A DNA stretch of 34,295 nt from Proteiniphilum sp. (GCA_031255275.1 JAIRSV010000056.1:1-34295); one strand, 5' to 3'; numbered from the stretch's first letter, positions 1 to 10,034 are shown. Made by a program: numbers and translations. The notes: a model not told the origin generated them from the sequence alone.

Positions 1-113
1 TTATCACTCCACAAAGATAATTAAAATTAAGCTGGCGGATACATATGGGAAACAGTATTCTCCTGTATCATTAAACACAGAAATCGCGGTCGGAATTTCT
101 TCCGACCACTCGT

Positions 114-198
114 GGGTGCTCCCGCCCCTTGCCACTCGGGCGCTCCCCGAGCTGGTTTTCTCCACGCCACATCATCACATTGCCACATTGCCACATTC
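114..198 (-). repeat. Dispersed palindromic element, copy 1, with aatgtggcaatgtggcaatgtg tail
   Basis: Minus strand: gaatgtggcaatgtggcaatgtgatgatgtggcgtggagaaaaccagctcggggagcgcccgagtggcaaggggcgggagcaccc. Confidence 0.85.
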
Positions 199-250
199 AT
201 TGCGTTGCAGCGCAACGCGCCTGTCAGGGGAAAGTGGAATGACGCACAGC

Positions 251-281
251 AAACAGGGCGCCCCTGAGGAGCGCCCTGTTT
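251..281. terminator. Hairpin terminator-like structure downstream of the Lrp-type gene
   Basis: AAACAGGGCGC / GCGCCCTGTTT perfect 11-bp stem with 9-nt loop, 44 nt beyond the stop codon; short T run only. Confidence 0.55.
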
Positions 282-324
282 CTAATATCAGAGTTCTGAG
301 ACTTCTTTCTTCCGACAGCAAGCT

Positions 325-798
325 CTATTCTTTGCTTGCCCCCTTCGTGATAGGGATCCCCCGCTTCACGCTCTGGCTGAGCGAAATCATAGTCTCCGTG
401 GCCATCACGCCCGGTATTTCCTGGATCCGGTTATTCAACAGATTCATCAGGTGCGTGTTGTCTCGGGCAAAGATCTTCACCAAAAGAGTATAGGGGCCGG
501 TGGTGTAATGACATTCGGTCACCTCGGGAATCTTTTCGAAATAAGGGATCACATTCTTGTACATCGACCCCTTTTCCAGTTTTACGCCGATATAAGCGCT
601 GGTAGAGTAACCCAGCACATTGGGGCTGACGTGGTATCCCGAACCGGTAATCACACCATGTTCGATCATCCGCTGCACACGCTGGTGAATGGCGGCGCGC
701 GACACTCCGCACTGCTCGGCAACATCTCTGAAGGGAGTACGTGCATTCTGCGAAATAATTTCCAGAATCAGCCTGTCCAGTCTATCAATTTTTTCCAT
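325..798 (-). CDS. Lrp/AsnC family transcriptional regulator
   Basis: Protein MEKIDRLDRLILEIISQNARTPFRDVAEQCGVSRAAIHQRVQRM... has an AsnC-type HTH followed by a RAM-like domain. The ORF track start (831) lies inside a TACTTTTG promoter box, so the ATG at 798 is preferred. Confidence 0.93.
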   Translation of the reverse strand: MEKIDRLDRLILEIISQNARTPFRDVAEQCGVSRAAIHQRVQRMIEHGVITGSGYHVSPNVLGYSTSAYIGVKLEKGSMYKNVIPYFEKIPEVTECHYTTGPYTLLVKIFARDNTHLMNLLNNRIQEIPGVMATETMISLSQSVKRGIPITKGASKE

Positions 799-828
799 AA
801 GAATTTTCTTTTGATTGAATTGAGTTCT

Positions 829-836
829 CAAAAGTA
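829..836 (-). promoter_or_regulatory. Bacteroidetes -7 promoter box (TACTTTTG on minus strand) of the Lrp-type gene
   Basis: CAAAAGTA on plus strand = TACTTTTG, matches TAnnTTTG; 30 nt upstream of the ATG at 798. Confidence 0.5.
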
Positions 837-928
837 ATAAAAATCCATGATATTATAACAAAATGAAATAGTCTTTTTTGAATTTGGGCGCCTTTTCACA
901 GTATTCTCCGGAGAAAAAACAGAATTCC

Positions 929-1621
929 CTATCTATTTGCTACCGGTCGGACGCAGTATTCGGCCAGCGCCAGGTCAAACGAAGAAGTAATTTTCATGTT
1001 AGACTCCTCGCCCCGCACCAGTTGAATTTTCATCCCCCATTTCTCCGCAACCGAGGCGTCATCGGTAAAAGAGGGATCGAAAGCAGTTTCATACGCCCTT
1101 TTCAATTCCCCGGCAGGAAAGACCTGAGGCGTCTGCACCAGCCTCAACAGTTTCCGGTCCAGCGCCCGGCTGCCCGATCCGGTGATCCGGCGCACACTGT
1201 TCACCTCGTCCACCACGGGAATCACACCGCAACGGTTCTCGCACGAAGCGTCAAAACAGCGTCCTATCAATTCCGGTGTCACAAAGGGACGCGCGCCGTC
1301 ATGCACACCCACCGTCCCCTCCGGCGGAATCAGTTCCAGGCCGTTTTTCACGGAATGGAATCTCGTCTCGCCGCCCGCCGCTACCGCGTGCCGGACGGTG
1401 AAGCGATACTCCTCACACAGCCGCGCCCACAACGGCCGCATCCCTTCGGGGAGTACCACCGTGATGTGCATCTCGCGGTCATAACCGTGAAATGCCCGGA
1501 TAGCGCGCATCAGCACCGGTTCGCCCCCGACGGGCCGGAATTGCTTGGGCAACCCGCCCCCCGCCCGGAGACCCTTTCCGCCGGCCACGATTATCACACT
1601 CCGTCTCTCACCGGCAATCAT
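929..1621 (-). CDS. ispD: 2-C-methyl-D-erythritol 4-phosphate cytidylyltransferase
   Basis: N-terminal SVIIVAGGKGLRAGGGLPKQF nucleotidyltransferase signature, GVHDGARPFV and VQTPQVF motifs; start overlaps the xseB stop. Confidence 0.93.
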   Translation of the reverse strand: MIAGERRSVIIVAGGKGLRAGGGLPKQFRPVGGEPVLMRAIRAFHGYDREMHITVVLPEGMRPLWARLCEEYRFTVRHAVAAGGETRFHSVKNGLELIPPEGTVGVHDGARPFVTPELIGRCFDASCENRCGVIPVVDEVNSVRRITGSGSRALDRKLLRLVQTPQVFPAGELKRAYETAFDPSFTDDASVAEKWGMKIQLVRGEESNMKITSSFDLALAEYCVRPVANR

Positions 1622-1809
1622 GCAATGTCGTCTAAGATTTTCCGCAGATCCTTATCGGTTTCGGTCAGCTTCCTCCTGCAAAAAGCGATCAGTTCCGACG
1701 CCCTTTTCACCTTCCCGGTGAGAGTATCCACATCCGGTTCGCCCGATTCAATGGCCGAGACAATCATCTCAAGCTCCTTTCTCGCTTCGGTATAAGTCAT
1801 ATTTTGCAT
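1618..1809 (-). CDS. xseB: Exodeoxyribonuclease VII small subunit
   Basis: 63 aa, YTEARKELEMIVSAIESGEPDVDTLTGKVKRASELIAFCRRKL; directly downstream of xseA. Confidence 0.9.
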   Translation of the reverse strand: MQNMTYTEARKELEMIVSAIESGEPDVDTLTGKVKRASELIAFCRRKLTETDKDLRKILDDIA

Positions 1810-1845
1810 ATCAGTGTCTTTTGTCGATTTATAAACACAGGTAAA

Positions 1846-3111
1846 TCATTCGGCAGAGAGTGCCTTGCAATCCGTCCCGGTGACAACAGAGGCTGCAAGA
1901 CCGTCCCTGAAACGGGTTTCGATCACATCGCCCACCGAGAGACCGTGCAGCGAAGTCACAATTTTTCCATTCTTCATCGTAAGAGAATAACCCCGCTTAA
2001 GGATATTTGCAGGAGAAACCATCCGGATGAACTGTTCCCTGTTTTCCAGCACATGCGCATGATGCTGCAACAGGCCCCCCACGGCATACTTCATTCCGTC
2101 CGAAAGCTGCTGCACCACAGCCCCCTCCCTCTGTATCATAAGGGAAGATCGATGCACCAGATCTCCGGATAATGAAACAAGTTCCGACCGTTCTTTCATC
2201 AGCCGCGATTCACATTCCGAGACCGCCCTCTTTTCCAGATCGGCAAGTAGCGTCGCCGTTTCTGTAAGACGGGCGATAAAAAAATCAGCCACCGCCGTAG
2301 GCGTTTTCGCACGCGTATGAGCCACAATATCCAGCACGGAGACATCCCTTTCGTGTCCGACGCCGCTTATCACCGGAAGCGGAAACTGCGCCACGTTTGC
2401 GGCAAGAAGGTAGGAATCGAAGCAATTCAGGTCGGACGAAGCCCCGCCACCCCGGATGATTGCCACAGCGTCAAACAGTTCCCTGTACCGGAATATCTTT
2501 TCCAGCGCCGCGATAATGGAAGCTTCGCTTCTGTCGCCCTGCATAATTGCCGGAAACAGCTTCGCATAAAAGACGAAACCGCCGTGGTTATTCTCCAGCT
2601 GATCGCAAAAATCCTCATACCCCGCGGCGGTGGGCGACGAGATCACCGCAATCCGGCTGGCAAGTTCCGGCAGCACCAGCTCCCGGTTAAGCGCCAAAAC
2701 CCCCTCCTCTTCCAGTTGTCTCAACACCTGCTGCCGGTTACGCGCCATCTCACCCACGGTGAACGAGGGGTCGATGTCCACTACCGTGAGCGAATAGCCG
2801 TAGAGTTCGTGAAACTCGACCGAGACGCGCACCAGTACGCCGATTCCCGACGAGAACTGCTGTCCGGTTTCATTTTCGAAATAGGCGGACAGCATTTGAA
2901 AAATGTTAGCCCAGATCACCCCCCGTGCTTTGGCGATGACAGCGTGTGTGACGGCGTCTTTTTCCACAAACTCAAGGTAACAGTGTCCGCTGCGGTTGCA
3001 GCGCACATCACTGGTCTCCGCCCGCATCCAGCAGGTTTCCGGCAGACAGTCGCGGATAGCGTCCTTCACCCGGCAGTTAAGTTCCGATAATGTGAGAGAG
3101 GAGGCGTCCAT
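1846..3111 (-). CDS. xseA: Exodeoxyribonuclease VII large subunit
   Basis: RIAVISSPTAAGYEDF, AIIRGGGASSDL, PVISGVGHERDVSVLD and ILKRGYSLT motifs. Confidence 0.95.
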   Translation of the reverse strand: MDASSLTLSELNCRVKDAIRDCLPETCWMRAETSDVRCNRSGHCYLEFVEKDAVTHAVIAKARGVIWANIFQMLSAYFENETGQQFSSGIGVLVRVSVEFHELYGYSLTVVDIDPSFTVGEMARNRQQVLRQLEEEGVLALNRELVLPELASRIAVISSPTAAGYEDFCDQLENNHGGFVFYAKLFPAIMQGDRSEASIIAALEKIFRYRELFDAVAIIRGGGASSDLNCFDSYLLAANVAQFPLPVISGVGHERDVSVLDIVAHTRAKTPTAVADFFIARLTETATLLADLEKRAVSECESRLMKERSELVSLSGDLVHRSSLMIQREGAVVQQLSDGMKYAVGGLLQHHAHVLENREQFIRMVSPANILKRGYSLTMKNGKIVTSLHGLSVGDVIETRFRDGLAASVVTGTDCKALSAE

Positions 3112-3114
3112 AAA

Positions 3115-4746
3115 TCAGATTTCCACCTTGTATATATGTTGCCTGAAGGGTTCTTCCGTCACGAAATAGAGATAACGGTTACTTTTGCGGATCCTGTCCG
3201 GTAACGGAACAAACAGATCACCATCCCCCGCGAATCTGTATCCGGAGAGCAGGCGTCCCGACTCGTCGAGCAGCCGGAACGAATAGGAAGCGGGAGTAAA
3301 CGAAGGGTCGGACAGGCTGACCGTATAACCGCCGGAAGCCTCGGGACGGATAACCCATCCACTGTCCTCAACCCTTTGAGGATAAGAATTCAATTTGCCC
3401 AACACCTCTTTCAGCGCCAGGTGAAAATCGGGAATACCGTACCCGTATATGGAATCGGGATTTGCATACCTGTCGGACGACCGCCTGACTATATCGAGCA
3501 CTTCCGAACGGTGCAGGGTCGGATTGGCCGACCACAGAGAAGCTATCAGTCCCGCCAGGAAGGGGGAAGAGAGCGAAGTTCCATACGCCCGTCCGATCGA
3601 TCCGTCCTGTCCGATGATAACGGTTCCCCTCCCCACGGAGACCAGATCAGGTTTGATACGGCCGTCAGCCGTCAGTCCCTGCGAACTGAAAGAGGCGATA
3701 ATGCTGTCCGTCCCCGCGGCGCCCACGGCCAGCACATTTTTCGCATCGGCCGGCGGGGTAATCTTCCGCCAGGGCTTACCCCCCTCATTGCCGGCGCTCA
3801 CCACAATCAGCAGACCTTTTTCAAAAGCTTTGTCCGCAGCCCGCGACATGAGTGAAACGCTGCCGTCAAGCAGCGCGTGCGTATAGTTAAGCGACGTATC
3901 GTCGAACCGGCTGTATCCCAGTGACGTGTTGACGACGTCCACACCCAGACTGTCGGCAAACTCAACAGCCCGCACCCAGTAATCTTCCTCCACGGGAAAC
4001 TCGCTCGTGGCATCTTCCGACCGCAGGAGGAAGTAGATGGCCTCCGGCGCGGAACCCATCATCAGTCCGGGCAGATTTGTCGCCATCGTCGACAGGACTT
4101 TGGTACCGTGGTCACTCGAAGCGAAAATGCTTCCGCCGGGGACAAAGTCCATATACCCCTCCAGTCTGACCGATCCGAAATGAGGTATCACATCGAAATT
4201 GGTGAACCCGGCGTCGATCACTCCTATCAGCATCCCCCTGCCTCTGAATCCGGCATCTGCCATGAATGTGGCATTGTGCATCCTGAACTGGTCGCCGGTA
4301 AAACCGTATTCGGTATCGGGATTCACCTTTTCGTCAGACACCAGACGGGGACGGACTACTCCGCCTCCCGGCAAGGGTTTGTTTCCCCGCCAGACATACT
4401 TCACGGAATCGACAAACGACAGGGATTCGATATTGCCGATCATCAGACTGTCGCTGACTTCCACCACCATAGTGGCAAACCACTTGCTGTGTGTGATGAC
4501 CTTTCCGCCGGCTTTCTCCACCAGCGTGAAACAGTCGGGCGAGAGGGGAAGATCCGATTCATCAATTACCACCTTTTCCTTCTTCTTTCTTTCGATTGCC
4601 CGGACGGAAAGAAAGGCGCCGGGATTGTCCGTCGAAAAGGCGCCGGTATTGCCTTTATCCTTCAGGTAAACGCGAAACTTGTATGAAGTCTGTCCGGAAG
4701 AGAGAAGGGGGGAAAGGGATAAAAGAAAAAGGAGTAAATATCTCAT
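3115..4746 (-). CDS. Secreted S8 (subtilisin-like) serine peptidase
   Basis: Signal peptide; catalytic Asp (IGVIDAGF), His (SSDHGTKVLSTMA) and Ser (GTSLSSPFLAGLIA) motifs. Confidence 0.92.
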   Translation of the reverse strand: MRYLLLFLLSLSPLLSSGQTSYKFRVYLKDKGNTGAFSTDNPGAFLSVRAIERKKKEKVVIDESDLPLSPDCFTLVEKAGGKVITHSKWFATMVVEVSDSLMIGNIESLSFVDSVKYVWRGNKPLPGGGVVRPRLVSDEKVNPDTEYGFTGDQFRMHNATFMADAGFRGRGMLIGVIDAGFTNFDVIPHFGSVRLEGYMDFVPGGSIFASSDHGTKVLSTMATNLPGLMMGSAPEAIYFLLRSEDATSEFPVEEDYWVRAVEFADSLGVDVVNTSLGYSRFDDTSLNYTHALLDGSVSLMSRAADKAFEKGLLIVVSAGNEGGKPWRKITPPADAKNVLAVGAAGTDSIIASFSSQGLTADGRIKPDLVSVGRGTVIIGQDGSIGRAYGTSLSSPFLAGLIASLWSANPTLHRSEVLDIVRRSSDRYANPDSIYGYGIPDFHLALKEVLGKLNSYPQRVEDSGWVIRPEASGGYTVSLSDPSFTPASYSFRLLDESGRLLSGYRFAGDGDLFVPLPDRIRKSNRYLYFVTEEPFRQHIYKVEI

Positions 4747-4967
4747 TGATTCAAATCTTTCTTGGAAAAGCGGTCTCTTATCTTTTGCCTTTTTTTCAGG
4801 ACGAAGAAGAGTATCAGCGCGAGCAGCAGAGAGATTCCCATAACCCCGAAGTATTCGCCCCAGTTGCCGGACGCTCTGTATCGCGGATAAGTCATCACGG
4901 CCATCACGGCAAAATAAACGAGCAGTACCGCGGGAAAAAGTATGTGTCTTTTAATTTTACGACTCAT
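4743..4967 (-). CDS. Small membrane protein with two predicted TM segments
   Basis: 74 aa, hydrophobic stretches HILFPAVLLVYFAVMAVMTY and YFGVMGISLLLALILFFVL; stop overlaps the start of the S8 peptidase gene. Confidence 0.65.
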   Translation of the reverse strand: MSRKIKRHILFPAVLLVYFAVMAVMTYPRYRASGNWGEYFGVMGISLLLALILFFVLKKRQKIRDRFSKKDLNQ

Positions 4968-4991
4968 TGCTGATGGGATTATAATCGGGCG

Positions 4992-6455
4992 TTACTTCAA
5001 ATTCTCCAGTACTTCGACGAGATAACCGTAGCATTTCCCCACCGTATCTGTCCGTACCGCTTCGTCGGGCGAATGTGCCCCGGTGATGGTCGGCCCGAAA
5101 GAGACAATATCGAGGCTCTGCTCTACATTCGACTGGATGATGCCACACTCCAGACCGGCATGGATCACCACTACCCGAGGTCTCTTGCCGTATCTTCCCA
5201 GATAAATTTTCTCCATGACGAGCAGCAGTTCCGAGCCGGCATTGGGTTTCCATCCCGGATAATCTCCTTCGAACTCCACCTTTGCCCAGACCAGGTCGAA
5301 GAGGCTTTCCAACGAGGAGCAAATCCAGTCCTTACGGCTTTCGGAAGAGCTTCGCACCAGCAGTTTTATTTCGATACTGTCGTCCGAAGAGTCTATGAGA
5401 GCAAGATTCAGCGAACTCTCCACGATTCCCGGAAAATCGGCCAGATAGCTGACCACGCCGTTGGGACAAGCCTCTACGACGTTGATGAGGTCGTCCTGCA
5501 CCTCCTCCGGCAGAAGTGCGCCGGGCATATCCGTCCTTTCCGCCTTGAACGAGATATTCTCTTCGATGCCGGCAAAATCTTCGCGAAACAGCGCCTCATA
5601 TTCGCTCACCAGGTCGACCAGGTCGTCCGAGAGCTGTTCGGGAACAGTCAGCACGACGAATGATTCGCGTGGAATGGCGTTTCGCAGCGATCCGCCCCGT
5701 ATGACGGCTATGCGGGCTTCGTAGTTGGTCACCACATCTTTCAGGAAGCGGTTCATCAGCTTGTTTGCATTGGCGCGTCCCAAATGGATCTGCACGCCGG
5801 AATGTCCGCCTTTCAGTCCCTGCAGGCTTACCTTGTAGGCCACATCACCCTTGTCTATCTCCCGGTCGGGCTGAAACCGGAACGAGATATTCACATCCCG
5901 GCCGCCGGCGCAGCCGATACAGAGTTCGCCATCCTCTTCCGTATCGAGGTTGAGCATCGTGGATCCTTTCAGGAAGCCCTTCTCCAGACCGTTGGCGCCG
6001 TCCATGCCCACTTCCTCGTCGACGGTGAAAAGCGCTTCGAGCGGAGGATGTTGCAGTGAACTGTCTTCCAGCACGGCCATCATCATGGCGCAGCCTATGC
6101 CGTTGTCGGCGCCCAGCGTGGTGGAGCGGGCCTTCACCCATTCTCCGTCGATGTATGTTTCTATGGGGTCTGTGGCAAAGTCATGCTTCACTCCCGTATT
6201 TTTTTGGGGCACCATGTCGAGGTGCGACTGCAAAATAACTCCCTTTCGGCTTTCATATCCTTTGGAAGCCGGTTTCCTGATTACCACGTTGCCAACTCCG
6301 TCCTGTTTCGTTTCCAGGTTGAGCGCCTGTCCGAAATCCACTATGAAGCGGGTTACCTCTTTCATCTGTCCCGTCGGGCGGGGTATCCGGGTAAGTGAAT
6401 GGAAATGGTTCCAGACTCTCTGCGGATCTAAATTTAAAATTTCTGCTACAGCCAT
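4992..6455 (-). CDS. pepD: Aminoacyl-histidine dipeptidase / M20 cytosol non-specific dipeptidase
   Basis: LQSHLDMVPQ, STTLGADNGIGCAMMMAVLED, LFTVDEEVGMDGA, LKGGHSGVQIHLGRANANKL motifs. Confidence 0.95.
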   Translation of the reverse strand: MAVAEILNLDPQRVWNHFHSLTRIPRPTGQMKEVTRFIVDFGQALNLETKQDGVGNVVIRKPASKGYESRKGVILQSHLDMVPQKNTGVKHDFATDPIETYIDGEWVKARSTTLGADNGIGCAMMMAVLEDSSLQHPPLEALFTVDEEVGMDGANGLEKGFLKGSTMLNLDTEEDGELCIGCAGGRDVNISFRFQPDREIDKGDVAYKVSLQGLKGGHSGVQIHLGRANANKLMNRFLKDVVTNYEARIAVIRGGSLRNAIPRESFVVLTVPEQLSDDLVDLVSEYEALFREDFAGIEENISFKAERTDMPGALLPEEVQDDLINVVEACPNGVVSYLADFPGIVESSLNLALIDSSDDSIEIKLLVRSSSESRKDWICSSLESLFDLVWAKVEFEGDYPGWKPNAGSELLLVMEKIYLGRYGKRPRVVVIHAGLECGIIQSNVEQSLDIVSFGPTITGAHSPDEAVRTDTVGKCYGYLVEVLENLK

Positions 6456-6528
6456 GTTGTTATATTTTAGTTTGATATTTGATGTTTACGAACGTCAGAG
6501 TTTTCTTTTCCGAAAAAGTGCAGTAAAT

Positions 6529-7521
6529 TCAGTTGCCGGCTCTTTTCACATACGGCATGGCGAGTACGCCGCAAAGGCCGTATAGGATCTGCCATACCGA
6601 CTGTATTACGAATACCGCTCCGGCGAAGGCGAGCGCTTCCTTTTCAGTGACTCCCAGTATAAGGAGCGAGGAGATTACCACGAAATGCCACGGACCTATT
6701 CCTCCCTGTACGGGGACGGAAATGCCGATATTGGTCATCGCAAACACGATCAAACCGGCCAGGGCACCAAGGTCTTTTGTGAAATCAAATGCAAAAAAGC
6801 AGATGTAAAAGTACAAATAAAAACACAACCAGACCAGGATCGTGTATATTATTATACGTTTCTTCTCCCTCATTTCCGAAATGAGTTTCAGATCGTATTT
6901 CAGTGTGGTAAAGAATTTCCGGATCTTCATCATCAGGGCGGTACTTCTGAAAACCGTGCACATTAGCCATACGGTCAGGAGTATTGCGCCCAAACCTGCG
7001 TATATCCAGACGGAGGAGAACAGGTGCGTAAAACCTTCCGTAAACCGGGGGTTGTCGCGAAGGTAGGAGACGAAAAAGTCGATGTAAAGCAGTACGCTTA
7101 TAAAGATGATGGACAGTCCCGTGGCAATGTCCACCATTTTGTCCACCAGAAAGGTTTCGAAGGTTTTCGAGAACGGGATTCTGTCATACTTGCTCACCAC
7201 CGCGCAACGCCAGAGGTCTCCCGCACGCGGAAGCACGAAGTTCACGGCATAGTTGCCGAGGGTGGAGTAGAGCAGGCTCGCCCTCGGCGGGCGGTATCCG
7301 AGTGAGTTGACGAACAGTTCCCACCTCAGTCCCCTGAAGATATTCCCTATCAGGCCAAAAATAAGGGAGGCGGCAATCACTCCCAGGTTGGCCGTTTTGA
7401 TGATGTGCCACAACTCCCCCATGTCGGTATTCCTGTACATCGCCCAAATAATAAGCAGTCCGAGCGACAGGGAGAGCAGGGTCTTGCACAGACTCTTTAT
7501 CGAATCTACAGTTATTTTCAC
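6529..7521 (-). CDS. Lysylphosphatidylglycerol synthase TM-region / UPF0104 flippase-like membrane protein
   Basis: 330 aa polytopic; LRGLRWELFVNSLGYRPPRASLLYSTLGNYAVNFVLPRAGDLWRCAVV and PVQGGIGPWHFVV signatures. Confidence 0.85.
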   Translation of the reverse strand: MKITVDSIKSLCKTLLSLSLGLLIIWAMYRNTDMGELWHIIKTANLGVIAASLIFGLIGNIFRGLRWELFVNSLGYRPPRASLLYSTLGNYAVNFVLPRAGDLWRCAVVSKYDRIPFSKTFETFLVDKMVDIATGLSIIFISVLLYIDFFVSYLRDNPRFTEGFTHLFSSVWIYAGLGAILLTVWLMCTVFRSTALMMKIRKFFTTLKYDLKLISEMREKKRIIIYTILVWLCFYLYFYICFFAFDFTKDLGALAGLIVFAMTNIGISVPVQGGIGPWHFVVISSLLILGVTEKEALAFAGAVFVIQSVWQILYGLCGVLAMPYVKRAGN

Positions 7522-7653
7522 CTGTTATCTGTTATTATCTTATTTTTGAACCGGACGGCGATTATCCCGGCGACGGCGGCGGAACACAGAGCGGTCTGAA
7601 ATCGTATCTCTTTTTTTATGAGTACATTTGTCCGGTTTTATGTAATAAAATGT

Positions 7654-7661
7654 TACCTTTG
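7654..7661 (+). promoter_or_regulatory. Possible promoter -7 box (TACCTTTG) of rsmA
   Basis: TACCTTTG 36 nt upstream of the ATG; the nearest upstream TTTG (7627-7630) is spaced 23 nt, slightly long. Confidence 0.45.
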
Positions 7662-7696
7662 CGGCGGTAAAGATAAGGAATAATCATCATATTGCA

Positions 7697-8506
7697 ATGT
7701 TTCCGGTAAAAGCAAAAAAAAACCTGGGGCAGCATTTCCTTAAGGACAGGGAAATAGCATGCCGCATCGCGGCAACCCTCGACGGGTTTCCTTCACTTCC
7801 CGTGCTGGAGGTGGGGGCGGGGACGGGTGCACTCACCGAATTTCTGCTGAGGAACGGACGGGAGCTTACCGTCGTGGAGATCGACAGCGAATCGGTTGCA
7901 TGTCTTTCGGAGCGCTATCCCGCACTGAGGGGAAGGATCCTGGAACAGGATTTCCTGCGGATGGACTTCGCGCAATATTTCAGTACCCCTTTTTGCGTCA
8001 CGGGCAATTATCCCTACCATATTTCATCACAGATTTTTTTCAAGGTACTCGACAACCGCGACTCCGTTCCCTGCTGTTCGGGTATGATCCAAAAGGAGGT
8101 TGCGGAACGCATGGCTGCTTCACCCGGCAGCAGGGCTTATGGCATCCTGACTGTTTTGCTGCAGGCTTGGTATGATGTGGAGTATCTCTTCACGGTGAAT
8201 GAGCAGGCGTTCGTCCCTCCGCCCAAAGTCAAATCGGCAGTTGTGCGGCTCACCCGCAACGGACGAAAGTGCCTCAACTGTAATGAGAGGCTGTTCAAAA
8301 TGGTAGTGAAGACGGGCTTTAACCAGCGGAGGAAGATGCTCCGTAACTCCGTCAGGTCACTGCTGTCCGGCGAGGGTTCCCTGCCTGACGATCCTCTGCT
8401 TGCGAAACGTCCCGAACAGCTGTCGATCGGACAGTTCGAAGAGCTGACCGGGTTACTGGAACCGCTGATCGGACAGGCCGGGACGGCTGGGACGGCGAGG
8501 GGATAA
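7697..8506 (+). CDS. rsmA: 16S rRNA dimethyladenosine transferase
   Basis: KKNLGQHFLKD, VLEVGAGTGALTEFLL, VTGNYPYHISSQIFFKVL motifs. Confidence 0.96.
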   Translation: MFPVKAKKNLGQHFLKDREIACRIAATLDGFPSLPVLEVGAGTGALTEFLLRNGRELTVVEIDSESVACLSERYPALRGRILEQDFLRMDFAQYFSTPFCVTGNYPYHISSQIFFKVLDNRDSVPCCSGMIQKEVAERMAASPGSRAYGILTVLLQAWYDVEYLFTVNEQAFVPPPKVKSAVVRLTRNGRKCLNCNERLFKMVVKTGFNQRRKMLRNSVRSLLSGEGSLPDDPLLAKRPEQLSIGQFEELTGLLEPLIGQAGTAGTARG

Positions 8507-8551
8507 ACCCATTTTCGAACTGATTTTAATCACGGTTAAAAAAGAGACGCT

Positions 8552-9496
8552 ATGGCGGAAGTAAAGCTTTTTTATCACAGGGACGGCATCGTGAGATTGA
8601 GCCGCAGCCTTGATTTCCTGAAGTCAAACCCTATCGGGAATTTCCTGTGGATCGACCTCAACGATGTGGACGAGGAGGTGGAGAACGAACTCGAAGATTT
8701 CCTCAAGATATACATCCAGGAGGAGGAGGAGATGATCGAGATCGAGATGTCGTCGCGCTACATCGAAACCAACGATACGCTGGTAGTCAATTCCAACTTC
8801 CTGCTGTCCAATTTTGAGACTGATCCCGTATCGTTTATTCTCAAGAACAACATTCTGGTGACCGTCCGCGGCGAAGAGCTGATCTCGGTTCACGAGACGG
8901 TGAAAAAGATCTCGGCCAATCCGAGGAACTATCCCACCGGGGCGCATGTGCTGGTGGCCCTCCTGGAGACCCGCGTGGAGTTTGACGCGGACATGATTGA
9001 GAACATGACTCAGAAGATCACTCAGCTCAGTAACTCCCTCACGCTGCAGGAGGCCGACGAGGAACTGCTGTCGGAAATCAAGAATCTGCAGGAAAAGACG
9101 ATGTTGCTCCGCGAAAACATAATCGACAAGCAGCGTGTGGTATCGAGCATGTTGAGGAGCGAATTTATTCCCGTCGAACTGCAGCCCAAGCTCACCATCA
9201 TCATCAAGGACATCAACTCGCTGGTGGAACATATCAAGTTCAGCTTCGACCGCCTTGACTATTTGCAGGATACGTTTCTGGGGTATGTGAACATCGAACA
9301 GAACAAGATTATCAAGATATTTACCATTGTTTCCGTTATCTTCATGCCTCCCACGCTTATCGCGAGCATCTATGGAATGAACTTTGCCGCCATGCCCGAA
9401 CTGGACAAAAAATGGGGTTATCCGGCGGCTCTTCTGCTGATGGTTTTCTCATCGCTTTTCATCCTTTATTATTTCAAGAAGAAGAAGTGGCTGTGA
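8552..9496 (+). CDS. corA: CorA family Mg2+/divalent cation transporter
   Basis: C-terminal IYGMNFAAMPELDKKWGYPAALLLMVFSSLFILYYFKKKKWL with GMN motif. Confidence 0.94.
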   Translation: MAEVKLFYHRDGIVRLSRSLDFLKSNPIGNFLWIDLNDVDEEVENELEDFLKIYIQEEEEMIEIEMSSRYIETNDTLVVNSNFLLSNFETDPVSFILKNNILVTVRGEELISVHETVKKISANPRNYPTGAHVLVALLETRVEFDADMIENMTQKITQLSNSLTLQEADEELLSEIKNLQEKTMLLRENIIDKQRVVSSMLRSEFIPVELQPKLTIIIKDINSLVEHIKFSFDRLDYLQDTFLGYVNIEQNKIIKIFTIVSVIFMPPTLIASIYGMNFAAMPELDKKWGYPAALLLMVFSSLFILYYFKKKKWL

Positions 9497-9568
9497 TCCG
9501 GCGACGGGTGCAGTATATATGATGTGTGATGCGCGCGTAGCGTGAAGCCGGGTCATACGAAAGAAAAA

Positions 9569-9593
9569 CGGGCCGTCTCTTATCGACGACCCG
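9569..9593 (+). terminator. Terminator after corA
   Basis: CGGGCCGTC / GACGACCCG stem with one internal mismatch, T run shortly downstream (cagtttttgg). Confidence 0.6.
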
Positions 9594-10034
9594 CCTCAGT
9601 TTTTGGTTAAATGTGCGTATAATAAATACTCTACGAAAAAAACAAGATCTTTAAGCCTGATTGACTGGTGCGTCTTATCCACTTATTTCTTATCCCCGGA
9701 AAAGTATATTATCGTGACTGTTGCATTACTGATACAAATATAGAGAACTTTTTTTGTATAACACTCTTTTCGGTGAACTTTTTTTGTTTTTTTCTTTTTT
9801 TTGTTTTGCGTTATGCGTGCTTCGCCCGTTATTGACTCGCTTCGTTCGTGTTATATTCGATCGGAGGCTGTTTCCTCCTTAGCCGCAACCCTTCCACCTC
9901 AGGGGGATCTGCCGCGCGTGGTGGCTGTGGCGGGGGGGGAAGGCTCTCCGGAACGGCGTTTGCCGATATTCTCGAAGGCTTTGTCCGGGCCGGGGCATAG
10001 CGTTCATTCAGTTCCTTTTACGTCATCCGCCATC

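Noticed and set aside
878-1795. 305-aa plus-strand ORF
   Set aside because: Antisense to ispD and xseB, no plausible product.
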